From Erpetoichthys calabaricus (taxonomy: Eukaryota; Chordata; Cladistia; Polypteriformes; Polypteridae): 64,000 bases of DNA. Position 1 is the stretch's first letter. Each line of letters begins with the position of its first letter. Below the pieces are notes generated by a model, which ran no database searches, was not told the DNA's origin, and worked only from the letters and a program-made list of their open reading frames with translations. This document shows, piece after piece, positions 10,079 through 20,369 of this stretch. The stretch is taken from the NCBI RefSeq assembly GCF_900747795.2, contig NC_041397.2, forward strand, positions 194,794,090-194,858,089, written 5' to 3'. The translations under genes and the position numbers were made by a program.

Positions 10079-11355
10079 ACAAAAAGAGAAACAAAAAAAA
10101 GAGATTTAAAAAGAAGATGGTTAAGTAATTGGGGTTTTCACTTTCAGAAGCTGTTGTAGAACAAGAATGACTTTGGAGAGCTGCATTAATTTTATCTGCA
10201 ATCTGATCTAAATGAGTAAGGATATAATAAAATGCTAGTCAATGCAGTTCCAGTTTAGGTTTCCTGTCTCAACACTAAAGTAATGCTTGGTATCATTGGA
10301 TTTACAAAATTCATTTAGACTTGATGTTTTGAAGTGGATTTCACCAATGAATCCATCAATGGGCGTTCCACAAAGCAAACAACAATGAACATCATCACAA
10401 AATAAAGTAAATTAAATGGGTGCTTGGTTAATTTTGGTTTATATCTTAACAATTATTAATCAGATTGGTTAATATTGTACTGAGATGGACTAGCATTCCA
10501 TCCAGGGTTGTTTCAAGCCTATCAAAAATGATACTGTGATGTAATCTGGTACCACATAAGCTTATAATGTAAAAAGATTCAGATAATGGTTGGATTGACA
10601 GATAGATGGTTTTTTTTAATTATTATAGGGGTGAGAAATAACAGTAGCTATCTGAGTTGGTGTTCAGTTTGATGGATTTTCTAGGGAGCATACTGTTTTT
10701 CTTGCTAATATTATTGAATTATTTTGTTGTTTGAAGAAAAACTAGAAAAACTTAGCTGTTCTAAAACTTTTGACAGGTAGTATATATTGTGTAACTGAGT
10801 GAGGAATCACAAGTGTTGTTCGGTAAATGTTGGGGTTGCCAACTGAGTCATCCTTGTTTACTTCAAACAGAAAAAAGCAAGAAAAGTACAAGTTCTCAAT
10901 GGTGTGGAGGCAATGAAAATAACAAGTAATCAACTGCGGGCTACACATTCTCCTTCTTTCAGGTAAGTCAATCATGCAGGAACTCTGTCCTGTGCCGTGC
11001 TCTGCTAATAGAGTGATGCCTCAATCCATTGACCCTGTGCTTTATAGGTGGGAGCCTGGAAGGGATGGAGTCAGGTCTCCTCACTTGCCATCTTTTCAGT
11101 GCTGTGGAGGGAATAGGAGAGGAAATGATTAGTGACTGTGCCCCAATCTCAGCTCTGGGTGCTATCACATGCCTCAGAGGAGCCCTTAGGGTGATCCAGA
11201 AATGCACGTGTGTGGCAATTTTGATGCAGGCACTGGAGAAAGCTGCACATTTTGCTTCCTAGGGTTGGTTTGGCTACAAAGAAAACACATTTTCTTAAAA
11301 ACTTAAGTCAGAAAGATGCAGAATCAGTTGAATGTCAACTACCTCAACATGCAAG
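10079..11355. other. Intergenic DNA, nothing named
   Basis: Mostly AT-rich. A short V-SINE-like scrap ('actagcattccatccagggttgttt') lies near 10,490. The block 10,968-11,260 is less AT-rich and open on both strands for about 75-80 codons, but the peptides resemble no family I know. It may be an old repeat. Confidence 0.4.
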
Positions 11356-11461
<106 letters not shown>

Positions 11462-11651
11462 CTTTATTAATCCCAAGGGGAAATTCACATACTCAGAGAG
11501 CAGCATACTGATACAAAAAACAATATTAAATTAAAGATTGATAACAATGCAGGTAAAAACAGACAATAACTTTGTATAATGTTAATGTTTACCCCCCCGG
11601 GTGGAATTGAAGAGTCGCATAGTTTGGGGGAGGAACGATCTCCTCAGTCTG

Positions 11652-12455
11652 TCAGTGGAGCAGGACAGTGACAGCAGTCTGTCGCTGAAGCTGCTCTTCC
11701 GTCTGGAGATGACACTGTTTAGTGGATGCAATGGATTCTCCATAATTGATAGGAGCCTGCTGAGCGCCCGTTGCTCTGCCACAGATGTCAAGCTGCAGCA
11801 TCTTATTGCAGATGTTGAAGGACGCCAGCCTTCTAAGGAAGTATAGCCAGCTCTGTCCTTTCTTACACAGAGCATCGGTATTGGCAGCCCAGTCTAATTT
11901 ATCATCCAGCTGCACTCCCAGGTATTTATAGGTCTGCACCATCTGCACACAGTCACCTCTGATGATCACGGGGTCCATGAGGGGTCTGGACCTCCTAAAA
12001 TCCACCACCAGCTCCTTGGTTTTGCTGGTGTTCAGGTGTAGGTGGTTTGAGTCACACCATTTAACAAAGTCCTTGATTAGGTCCCTATACTCCTCCTCCT
12101 GCCCACTCCTGATGCAGCCCACAATAGCAGTGTCGTCAGCGAACTTTTGCACGTGATTATATTGGAAGTCCGATGTATATAGGCTGAACAGGACCGGAAA
12201 AAGTACAGTCCCCTGTGGCACTCCTTTGTTGCTGACCACAATGTCAGACGTGTAGTTCCCAAGACGCACATACTGAGGTCTGTCTCTAAGATAGTCCATG
12301 ATCCATGTCACCAGGTATGAATCTACTCCCATCTCTGTCAGATTGTCCCTAAGGAGCAGAGGTTGGATTGTGTTGAAGGCGCTAGAGAAGTCTAGAAACA
12401 TAATTCTTACAGCACCACTGCCTCTGTCCAAGTGGGAGAGGGATCGGTGTAGCAT
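11652..12455 (-). pseudogene. LINE reverse transcriptase, C-terminal part
   Basis: Starts mid-protein at the Tc1 insertion point: MLHRSLSHLDRGSGAVRIMF. It then has the RT A motif (LDFSSAFNTIQP), the B motif (GVPQGTVLFPVLF), the catalytic FADDTAIVG, and the thumb region with YKYLGVQLDDKLDW. After NICNKMLQ it jumps to DICGRATG. The plus-strand copy has about 160 bases more at this point, so this copy carries an internal deletion that also shifts the frame. The RT would copy LINE RNA at a nick made by the endonuclease; this copy cannot. Confidence 0.85.
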
Positions 12456-12458
12456 ATA

Positions 12459-14076
12459 CAGGTGCTGGTCATAAAATTAGAATATCATGACAAAGTTGAT
12501 TTTTTTCAGTAATTCCATTCAAAAAGTGAAACTTGTATATTAGATTCATTCATTACACACAGACTGATGTACTGTATTTCAAATGTTTACTTCTTTTAAT
12601 GTTGATGATTATAACTGACAACTAATGAAAGTCCCAAATTCAGTATCTCGGAAAATTAGAATATCAATTAAGACCAATGCAAAAAAAGGATTTTTAGAAA
12701 TGTTGGCCAACTGAAAGGTATGAACATGAAAAGTATGAGCATGTACAGCATTCAATATTTAGTTGGGGCTCCTTTGGCCTGGATTACTGCAGCAATGCGG
12801 CATGGCATGGAGTCGATCAGTCAAGGGCACTGCTCAGATGTTATGAGAGCCCATGTTGCTCTGATAGTGGCCTTCAGCTATTCTGAATTGTTGGGTCTGG
12901 CGTATTGCATCTTCCTCTTCACAATACCCCATAGATTTTCTATGGGGTTAAGGTCAGGCGAGTTTGCTGGCCAATCAAGAACAGGGATACCATGGTCCTT
13001 AAACCAGGTACTGGTAGCTTTGGCACTGTGTGCAGGTGCCAGGTCCTGTTGGAAAATGAAATCTGCATCTCCATAAAGTTCGTCAGCAGCAGGAAGCATG
13101 AAGTGCTGTAAAACTTCCTGGTAGACGGCTGCGTTGACCATGGACCTCAGAAAACACAATGGACCAACACCAGCAGATGACATGGCACCCCAAACCATCA
13201 CAGACTGTGGAAACTTTACACTGGACCTCCCGCAACGTGGATTCTGTGCCTCTCCTCTCTTCCTCCAGACTCTGGGACCTTGATTTCCAAAGGAAATACA
13301 AAATTTACTTTCATCAGAGAACATAACTTTGGACCACTCAGCAGCAGTCCAGTCCTTTTTGTCTTTAGCCCAGGCGAGACGCTTCTGACGCTGTCTCTTG
13401 TTCAAGAGTGGCTTGACACAAGGAATGCAACAGCTGAAACCCATGTCTTGCATACGTCTGTGCGTGGTGATTCTTGAAGCACTGACTCCAGCTGCAGTCC
13501 ACTCTTTGTGAATCTCCCCCACATTTTTGAATGGGTTTTGTTTCACAATCCTCTCCAGGGTGCGGTTATCCCTATTGCTTGTACACTTTTTTCTACCACA
13601 TCTTTTTCCTTCCCTTCGCCTCTCTATTAATGTGCTTGGACACAGAGCTCTGTGAACAGCCAGCCTCTTTAGCAATGACCTTTTGTGTCTTGCCCTCCTT
13701 GTATAAGGTGTCAATGGTCGTCTTTTGGACAACTGTCAAGTCAGCAGTCTTCCCCATGATTGTGCAGCCTAAATAACTAGACTGAGAGACCATTTAAAGG
13801 CTTTTGCAGCTGTTTTGAGTTAATTAGCTGATTAGAGTGTGGCACCAGGTGTCTTCAATATTGAACCTTTTCACAATATTCTAATTTTCCGAGGTACTGA
13901 ATTTGGGACTTTCATTAGTTGTCAGTTATAATCATCAACATTAAAAGAAATAAACATTTGAAATACATCAGTCTGTGTGTAATGAATGACTCTAATATAC
14001 AAGTTTCACTTTTTGAATGGAATTACTGAAATAAATCAACTTTGTCATGATATTCTAATTTTATGACCAGCACCTG
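12459..14076 (-). mobile_element. Tc1-like transposon with about 207-bp inverted repeats
   Basis: Begins CAGGTGCTGGTCATAAAATT and ends with its inverse, flanked by TA (12,457-12,458 and 14,077-14,078). The long inverted repeats (about 12,459-12,665 and 13,870-14,076) differ at only a few positions. It lies in the LINE at the TA of 'gcatatagatgatgg', a site seen uninterrupted (as 'catgtagatgatgg' in reverse) in the second LINE copy near 27,050. Elements with these ends are, from general knowledge, common in teleosts and lampreys. It encodes a broken transposase on the minus strand. Confidence 0.92.
12752..13757 (-). pseudogene. Broken Tc1-like transposase (DD34E)
   Basis: The ATG at 13,757 gives MGKTADLTVVQKTTIDTLY and an HTH (KVIAKEAGCSQSSVSKHI). 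The frame shifts near 13,595-13,610 within KGRKK. The next frame carries GRKKCTSNRDNRTLERIVKQ and the second HTH, then the catalytic domain with FSDESK, QQDLAPAHSAK and SPDLNPIENLW, so all three acidic residues remain. A stop falls after ARPNNSE near 12,878. Homologous sequence continues past it, with at least one more stop, to GAPTKY and the terminal stop at 12,752. The element is inactive by itself but its ends look good. Confidence 0.9.
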
Positions 14077-14120
14077 TAGATGATGGCATCCTCTGCTCCC
14101 ACCTTCTCCTGGTATGCAAA

Positions 14121-15045
14121 CTACAGAGGGTCGAGGGCGTGTTGAACCTGTGGCCTCAGGTGGTGAAGCAGCAGGCTCTCCATGGTCTTCATCACATGTG
14201 ATGTCAGAGCAACAGGCCGGAAGTCATTCAGCTCACTAGGACGTGATACCTTTGGGACTGGGGTGATGCAAGATGCTTTCCAAAGCCTCAGAACTCTCCC
14301 CTGTTCCAGGCTCAGGTTGAAGATGCGCTGTAGAGGACCCCCCAGCTCTGATGCACAGACCTTCAGCAGTTGTGGCGATACTCCATCTGGACCCACTGCT
14401 TTGCTGGCATGAAGTCTCCTCAGCTCTCTGCTCACCTGCGCTGTTGTAATTGTGGGTGGGGATGTCTCTCCTATGCTGGTATCAGCAGAAGGATGGGTGG
14501 AGGGTGCAGTACTCCGAGGTGAGAGTGGGTTAGGGTGGTCAAACCTGTTAAAGAAGTTGTTCATCTGGTTTGCTCTCTCCACATCTCTCTCGATGGTGGC
14601 ACCCCGCTTCGAGCTGCAGCCAGTGATGATCTTCATCCCATCCCACACTTCCTTCATGCTGTTATTCTGCAACTTCTGCTCCAGCTTTCTCCTGTACTGC
14701 TCCTTTGCCGCCCTGAGCTGGACTCTTAAGTTCCTTCTGCACGCGCTTGAGCTCATGCTGATCACCGCCTTTAAAAGCCCTTTTCTTCTGGTTCAAAAGG
14801 CCCTTGATGTCACTTGTAATCCATGGCTTGTTGTTAGCATAGCAGCGTACAGTTCTTACTGGAACTACAATGTCCATACAAAAGTTGATGTAGTCAGTAG
14901 TGCAGTCAACAACCTCCTCAAAGTTCTGACTATGTGATCCCTGCAGGATATCCCAGTCTGTAGTTCCAAAGCATTCACTCAGAGCCTTCTCTGCCTCAGG
15001 AGACCACTTCCTGAATGAGCATGTGGTTGTAGGTAGGACCCTCAC
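14121..15045 (-). pseudogene. LINE linker and N-terminal reverse transcriptase
   Basis: Two overlapping frames cover this part. The first (15,045 down to about 14,730) reads FEEVVDCTTDYINFCMDIV, PWITSDIKGLLNQKKRAFKG and QHELKRVQKEL. The second (from about 14,750) reads RVQLRAAKEQYRRKLEQKL, then the finger region SKAVGPDGVSPQLLKVCASE, FNLSLEQGRVLRLWKASCIT and PVPKVSRPSELNDFRPVALT. It stops at HALDPL near 14,121, just before the Tc1 insertion. The copy at 26,257-27,024 has the same protein in one frame. A single frameshift near 14,730 separates the two frames here. Confidence 0.85.
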
Positions 15046-15125
15046 TCTTGGTTTGTAGTGAGACTGAAGCAGAACCAGGTTATCCTAGAAATTTGACTCT
15101 GTTCATCTGGACAAAGTTTTTAAGT

Positions 15126-15175
15126 GGGAGAAATATTTCGAGACTTATCCAAGTCTCTTCCTCAGTCTCAATTGA
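15126..15175 (-). ncRNA. Hammerhead-ribozyme-like motif in the PLE left arm
   Basis: On the minus strand: CTGAGGA (complement at 15,159-15,165), a 7-bp stem GAGACTT/AAGTCTC closed by a GGAT loop (15,140-15,157), and GAAA (15,136-15,139). The palindromic TATA-like step that would form a minimal stem III in a dimer follows. The bases GAGA before CTGAGGA can pair with TCTC after the predicted cleavage site (stem I). Hammerheads in PLE terminal repeats are established knowledge. Compared with the canonical fold there is one extra A between CTGAGGA and stem II, so activity is uncertain. Confidence 0.5.
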
Positions 15176-15279
15176 CTGCAGGTTTCCCCAACCTTATAAA
15201 CAGTACCTTTGCTTAATCACAGAGACTAGCACCATTGACAAAGGGCCAGTTGATCAGTGATATGCAAATTGTCCACTGT

Positions 15280-16599
15280 TTAGTAGACGTGTGAACCATT
15301 CATAGAGGGTTGAGGAATGGCTGCAATCACAGCATTGTAAGATGGCGACAGATGTACCCTTAGGCCCCCTCCTCTGTTCAGAGATGGTCGTTCCTTTTTC
15401 ACGTAAATGGCCTCCTTGATTACTCTCTCAAACCAGCGCTCCTCCCTGTCCAGGATGTGCACCTCTTCATCTTTAAAGGAGTGACCACTATCCTGTAGAT
15501 GTAAATAGACTGCGGAGTCCTGGCCTGACGAGGAAGCTCTTCTGTGTTGTGACATGCGCTTAGCCAGTGGCTGCTTGGTTTCCCCGATGTACAATTCACG
15601 GCACTCCTCCTGGCACTTAACTGCGTAAACTATGTTACTCTGTTTGTGCCGTGGGACCCGATCCTTGGGATGGACCAATCTTTGGCGTAGCGTGTTTTGG
15701 GGTTTGAAAGCCACTGAGACCCGGTGTTTCGAGAAAATGCGCCTCAGCTGTTCCGATACTCCTGACACATACGGGATCACTAAGGATTTTCGCTTAGGCA
15801 GTGGATGTCCTTCCTCTCTCATGAATCGCTTGGAGCGTTCTTTAGGTGTCCTCCCTGCTTTGACAAAGGACCAGCTGGGATATCCACATTTACTCAGGGC
15901 CTTTTTAACGTGGTGTTCTTCTGCTTCCCTGGCCTCTGAGTCTGTGGGAATGGTGTTAGCTCTGTGTTGTAGAGTCCTAATGACACCTAGTTTGTGCTCT
16001 AGTGGATGGTGAGAGTCAAACCTTAGATACTGGTCCGTATGTGTGGGTTTATGGTACACATCCACTTTGAAATGTCCCCCGTTGACGATGGAAATTTCAC
16101 AGTCTAAGAAGGCTAGCTTGTTATTTTCCATATCCTCTCTGGTGAACTTGATGTGTTTGTCCACCCCGTTGATGTGGTCTGTGAACTGTGGTACCTCCTG
16201 AGATCTGATTTTCACCCAGGAGTCATCCACATATCTGAACCAATGGCTCGGTGGTGTTCCAGGATAGGATGATAGAGCCCTCTTTTCCACTTCTTCCATA
16301 TATAGATTGGCTACTATAGGTGAAACAGGGGAACCCATGGCACACCCGTGCTTCTGCCTGTAGTACTGGCTTTTGTATATGAAATATGTTGATTGAAGAC
16401 ACAGTTCCAAAAACAGGCACACTTGGTCTGCGTTAAGAGAGGTTCTTTTACTGAGAGTGGGGTCATTCTGTAATCTCTTACGTACTACCTCCACTGCTTC
16501 AGTCACTGGGACACAAGTGAATAGAGATGTAACATCAAATGAGACCAAGGTTTCTTCTGCCTCCATAATGACCTCTCTCACTTTCTCCACGAAATCCAA
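15280..16599 (-). CDS. PLE reverse transcriptase plus GIY-YIG endonuclease (partial)
   Basis: An open frame of 439 codons. Near residues 20-32 lies SFDVTSLFTCVPV (RT motif A), near 85-105 GCAMGSPVSPIVANLYME (motif B) and near 122-128 FRYVDDSW (the YVDD catalytic motif C). Further on, residues 320-350 hold NIVYAVKCQEEC and LYIGETKQPLAKRMSQH, the signature of the GIY-YIG nuclease that PLEs use to open the target. The order RT then GIY-YIG on one chain is diagnostic of the Penelope class. The chain begins at motif A, so the N-terminal fingers of the RT are absent and the protein is partial. Its last residues run into the left inverted arm. Confidence 0.88.
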   Translation of the reverse strand: MDFVEKVREVIMEAEETLVSFDVTSLFTCVPVTEAVEVVRKRLQNDPTLSKRTSLNADQVCLFLELCLQSTYFIYKSQYYRQKHGCAMGSPVSPIVANLYMEEVEKRALSSYPGTPPSHWFRYVDDSWVKIRSQEVPQFTDHINGVDKHIKFTREDMENNKLAFLDCEISIVNGGHFKVDVYHKPTHTDQYLRFDSHHPLEHKLGVIRTLQHRANTIPTDSEAREAEEHHVKKALSKCGYPSWSFVKAGRTPKERSKRFMREEGHPLPKRKSLVIPYVSGVSEQLRRIFSKHRVSVAFKPQNTLRQRLVHPKDRVPRHKQSNIVYAVKCQEECRELYIGETKQPLAKRMSQHRRASSSGQDSAVYLHLQDSGHSFKDEEVHILDREERWFERVIKEAIYVKKERPSLNRGGGLRVHLSPSYNAVIAAIPQPSMNGSHVY

Positions 16600-16742
16600 T
16601 GTGTTCCCTCTATGAATGGTTCACACGTCTACTAATCAGTGGACAATTTGCATATCACTGATCAACTGGCCCTTTGTCAATGGTGCTAGTCTCTGTGATT
16701 AAGCAAAGGTACTGTTTATAAGGTTGGGGAAACCTGCAGTCA

Positions 16743-16790
16743 ATTGAGACTGAGGAAGAGACTTGGATAAGTCTCAAAATATTTCTCCCA
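16743..16790 (+). ncRNA. Hammerhead-ribozyme-like motif in the PLE right arm
   Basis: The inverted partner of the motif at 15,126-15,175, here on the plus strand: CTGAGGA at 16,750-16,756, then the same 7-bp stem and GGAT loop. This copy departs from the hammerhead consensus at a core position, so it is the less likely of the two to cleave. Confidence 0.4.
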
Positions 16791-16875
16791 CTTAAAAACT
16801 TTGTCCAGATGAACAGAATCAAATTTCTAGGATTTCCTTACCTGGATTATTGAGCATGCATCGAGAACCAGGTTA

Positions 16876-17500
16876 TGATCTGCTTTTCCAAGCACAGGCA
16901 GCGGGGTGGCGCTGTATGCGTCTTTAATATTTGCATACAGTAAATCAATAGTCTTATTTCCCCAGGTGTTACAGTCCACATACTGGGAGAAGGCAGGTAA
17001 TGTTTTGTCCAGTTTCACATGGTTAGTCTCCAGCGATTAGCACAAGCGCCTCTGGGTGCTGCGTTTGTAACTTAGCAACAGCAGAATGGATGATGTCACT
17101 TGCTGTCTCCACGTCCGCCCGAGGAGGGATGTAAACAATAACAACAGTGACGTGTCCAAACTCTCTTTTTCAAGTAATAGGGACGCAAACTTACGGCCAA
17201 CAGTTCGATGTCCCTGCAGCAAGTGAAGACCTTCACGTTAACATGTCCAGAGTTACACCACCGTGTATTAACATAGAGAGCAAGTCCTCCTCCTTTGTGC
17301 TTCCCGCAGGTACTTGCATCTCTGTCCACTCTAACTGTGCTAAACCCGGGTAGCTCCACGTTAGCATCTGGGATGGTGGTAGTTAGCCACGTTTCGCAAA
17401 AGCACAACAAACTGCATTCTCTGTAGGTTCTGACATTTTACACCAGTGCAGCCAGTTTGTCGATCTTATTTGAGATTGAGTTCACATTTCCCAGAATCAC
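16876..17500 (-). pseudogene. LINE AP-endonuclease-like region
   Basis: Minus-strand pieces in two or more frames. They read ILGNVNSISNKIDKLAALV (about 17,440-17,500), LLCFCETWLTTTIPDANVEL with KGGGLALYVNTRWCN (about 17,200-17,410), VDCNTWGNKTIDLLYANI and GKADHNLVL (about 16,876-16,990). The N-x-S-I-x-N-K, CETWL and D-H blocks are those of the APE-type endonuclease at the start of LINE ORF2. The frame is broken around 17,150. The PLE has inserted just after the HNLVL block. Confidence 0.75.
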
Positions 17501-17845
17501 AGAAGGCACCGAAGGCTTAAAACGGCACTTTCTTGCAAGCCGCTTCATTTTTAGCTTAGTGCCGGCTCTGCTGCCACGATACCGCCTGCTTACCTCGTCG
17601 GGTAAATAGGGAACCACACCGGCACTGGCATTTGTTCTCAGCGCTTGAAGTTGAGTACTTGAATAGACGAGTCTCTGCATGTAAAAATCCATGCCCACGT
17701 TGTAAAAATAAGTGTGTCCAGGGAACGAATCCACATAAAATAAAGTGATAGGAGTGATCAATAAAAAAGAGAAAAATAAAAGTAGAAAAATAAAGTTGTA
17801 CACGGAGCTGCTGAAAAGGCTGCCACTCTCGGCGGCGCCTGAGTC

Positions 17846-18619
17846 AAAGTATCTTATCTCATGATATATTCAATGCAAACAGCCAGATTTTATTTAAATA
17901 AGATAACATTTCATACAATCAAAACTTACTTTAACAACAAAGAAAGTAACAAACCTAAAATCAACCCCAGAGAAAGAGAGGAGAGCCAAAAACAAGTGCA
18001 ATTCTTAAAAAAAAAAGAAGGAAAAAACAAAGAAGGTAGAATATAATTTCCCCCAATATAAAAGCTTAATCTAAATTTTATCAATTAGGTCTTGTCACAT
18101 TTTTCAAAAAGTTTTGAACAGATCCTATAAGTGAGAATTTAATTTTTTGCAATTTCAAATAGTATAGAGCATCAGTTACTCACTGACTTAGTTGGCTATT
18201 ATGACCAGGCTTACACAATCTTACAAGAGTTTTCAGGATAGACATTCCACTGTGGAAGCTGGTACAACAATGAATAACAATTTTTTGGTTGGTTTGCTGT
18301 TTAAATGGGGCTTGGACGAGAGGAAGAGGAGCTTGTTGTGGCAGGGCAGAAGTGATGTCACTGGTCAAAGGCTATTTTTCTCCAATCGGGGTGGAAATGG
18401 AGAAACGATTAGTGCCTTTGCATCTCCCTTACAATTCTCCCCATTTTTCTTTTGTCAGTAAGACACTCCCAAAGTTTGTGTGTTTGATATTCAAATGAAA
18501 AATCTTTACTGAGTAATACTGTGTAATTCATTGAGAAAAAATTATGTTACAACTGTCAATCGAACCCAAAATCACCAACCCATTGAGGGCTGGATTCAAC
18601 ATCACACCGAAAATCAAGT
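17846..18619. other. AT-rich DNA, nothing named
   Basis: Between the LINE 5' end and a Tc1 remnant. The piece 18,180-18,470 is less AT-rich and includes one 'gcagaagtgatgtcact' similar to the ETS-CRE motif, but it shares no further homology with those repeats that I can see. No gene is supported. Confidence 0.4.
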
Positions 18620-19400
18620 CAAAAACTGAAATCACAGACTGATCCAACTTGTGTGAATTTCATCCCCAGACCATCACTGACCCACTGCCAAATCAGTCAT
18701 ACTGGATATTGCAGGCTGCATAACATTCACACGGTGTCTCCAGACTGTTTCACTTATGTCACATGTGCTCAGCATGAACCTGCTCTCATTGGTGAAAAGA
18801 ACAGTATGCTAATGGCGGAACTGCCAATTGTGTATTCTCTGCTGTATGTCAATCTAGCTATACAGTGATGGGCTGTGAGCACAGATCCCAACTAAATATT
18901 GAGCCCTCATGCCACCCTCATAGAGTCTGTTTCTAACAGTTTGATCAGAAACACTCACACCAGTAGCAAGCTGGGGGCAATTTTGTAGGGCTCTGGCAGG
19001 TCTCCTCTTGTTCCTCTTCACACAAAGGAGCAGATACTGGTCCTGCCACTGGGTTGATGCCCTTCTATGGCCCCCAGCTCTCCTCATGTAAATGCCTATC
19101 TCCTGGTATCTCATAAATGCTGTTGAGACTGTGCTGGGAGACACAGCAAACCTTCTTGCGATGACACATATGGATGTGACATCCTGGAGAAGCTGGACTA
19201 CCTGTGCAATCTGAATAGGCTGCAGGTACTACATCATGCTACCAGTTATGATAAGAACACTTGCTGTTGCCTCTCCAGTGCACCTGTGGTCATTTTCATT
19301 TGCACCAAAGAAGGTAAAGTTGATTCATAATCACTTATGTTTCCTAACTGGACAGATTGATATCTCTGAAGCTTAACAAACTTGTGCAGTTTTTGCGCAG
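18620..19400 (-). mobile_element. Old Tc1-like transposon remnant
   Basis: The minus-strand peptide (18,854-19,144) reads SPSTVSTAFMRYQEIGIY, RRAGGHRRASTQWQDQYLLL, ARALQNCPQLATGVSVSDQT and VRNRLYEGGMRA. This is the two-HTH, DNA-binding half of a Tc1-like transposase (compare the family motif VSDQTVRNRLHEGGMRARRP). The catalytic part (18,620-18,860) is degraded beyond a usable frame. The right flank 'ttcctaactggacagattgatatc' (near 19,340) resembles the end region of that fish family. No intact terminal repeats are seen. Confidence 0.75.
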
Positions 19401-19419
19401 TATGGTGTATATATATATA

Positions 19420-20369
19420 CAGTGGAACCTTGGTTCACTGCCATAATTCGTTCCAAAACTCTGGTCGTAAACCGAGTTGGTCGTGAACCGAAGCAATTTC
19501 TCCCATAAGATTGTATGTAAATACAATTAATCCATTCCAGACCGTACGAACTGTATGTAAATATATATATTTTTTAGTTTTTAAGCACAGATATAGTTAA
19601 TTATACCATAGAATGCACAGTGTAATGGTAAACTAAATGTAAAAACATTGAATTACACTGAGAAAACCTTGAACAACAGAGAAAACTAACACTGCAATAG
19701 TTCGCGCTATAGTGCTAGGAACCGCTCGCTAAAAACACTTTTTTTAATGAGTTTTAAGCACAGGGGAAAAAATGAACATGTGAAAAATCCGTAATTTAAT
19801 AAACCACCAAGAAAAGTAACATTGCAACAATGCAGGCTATGAACCGATCACTGTAAATAGAACTAAAACAAAAACAAGCCTTCTCTACCTTATGCGTCCC
19901 TTGCTCGCTCTCTCTTGCTCTCTCTCGCGCCTGTGTGTGTGTGCGTGCGTCTCTCTTTTGCGAGCCTGGAGTGCCTGTGTGTGTGTCTCTCTAGTGCTCC
20001 TGTGTGTGTGCGCCTCTCTCTCGCGCCTGTGTGTGTGTGTGTGCATCTCTCTTTTTGCGAGCCTGGAGCGCCTGTATTTGTGTCTCTCTAGAGCGCTCCT
20101 GTGTGTGTGTGCGGCTCTCTCTGTCTCGCGCTGCCTCTGTGTTTGTGTGTGTGTGTGTATGTGTGTGTGTGTCGCGCTCTCTCGCTCTCTCTCTTGCTCA
20201 CTGCACAGGAAATGCACAGGGAGAGACTGAACATGTACAAACCGAAAGGGAACCTGGCTTGTTCGTATATCGAGTGTGTGGTCGTGAACCGAAGCAAAAG
20301 TTTGGCAAACTTTTTGGTCGTAAACTGAGTTGTACGTGTACCGAGACGTTCGTGAACCGAGGTTCCACT
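19420..20369 (+). mobile_element. Tigger-like MITE with a CT/GT-rich core
   Basis: Starts CAGTGGAACCTTGGTTCAC and ends GTGAACCGAGGTTCCACT, in TA-rich flanks (TA at 19,418-19,419). The last G of the right end is missing or changed. Length is about 950 bp with no transposase. The middle (about 19,910-20,200) is a low-complexity mix of CTCT and GTGT, which creates long but meaningless open frames on both strands. A truncated copy lies at 3216-3741 and relatives with the same end at 50,898-52,729. TIR and TA target point to the pogo/Tigger group. Confidence 0.85.

Larger units (their letters stand above)
15084..16862 (-). mobile_element. Penelope-like element (PLE) with inverted arms, in a LINE
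   Basis: A 13-bp direct repeat AGAACCAGGTTAT at 15,071-15,083 and 16,863-16,875 is LINE sequence duplicated on insertion. Between them lie two 226-bp arms in inverted orientation (15,084-15,309 and 16,606-16,831), equal in length and differing at about three positions. The minus-strand ORF encodes a PLE reverse transcriptase with a GIY-YIG endonuclease. PLEs form a retroelement class of their own, related to telomerase RT; inverted or direct terminal copies and 5' truncation are usual for them. The N-terminal RT region is not present. The near-identity of the arms suggests a fairly recent insertion. Confidence 0.88.

Noticed and set aside
11029-11262. Open frames on both strands near 11.0-11.2 kb
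   Set aside because: About 77-79 codons each, with no family resemblance, splice context or promoter.
12720-13776. Plus-strand open frames opposite the transposase
   Set aside because: Shadow of the minus-strand transposase code.
14182-14937. Plus-strand frames of 76-161 codons
   Set aside because: Antisense to the LINE linker and RT code, which explains the constraint.
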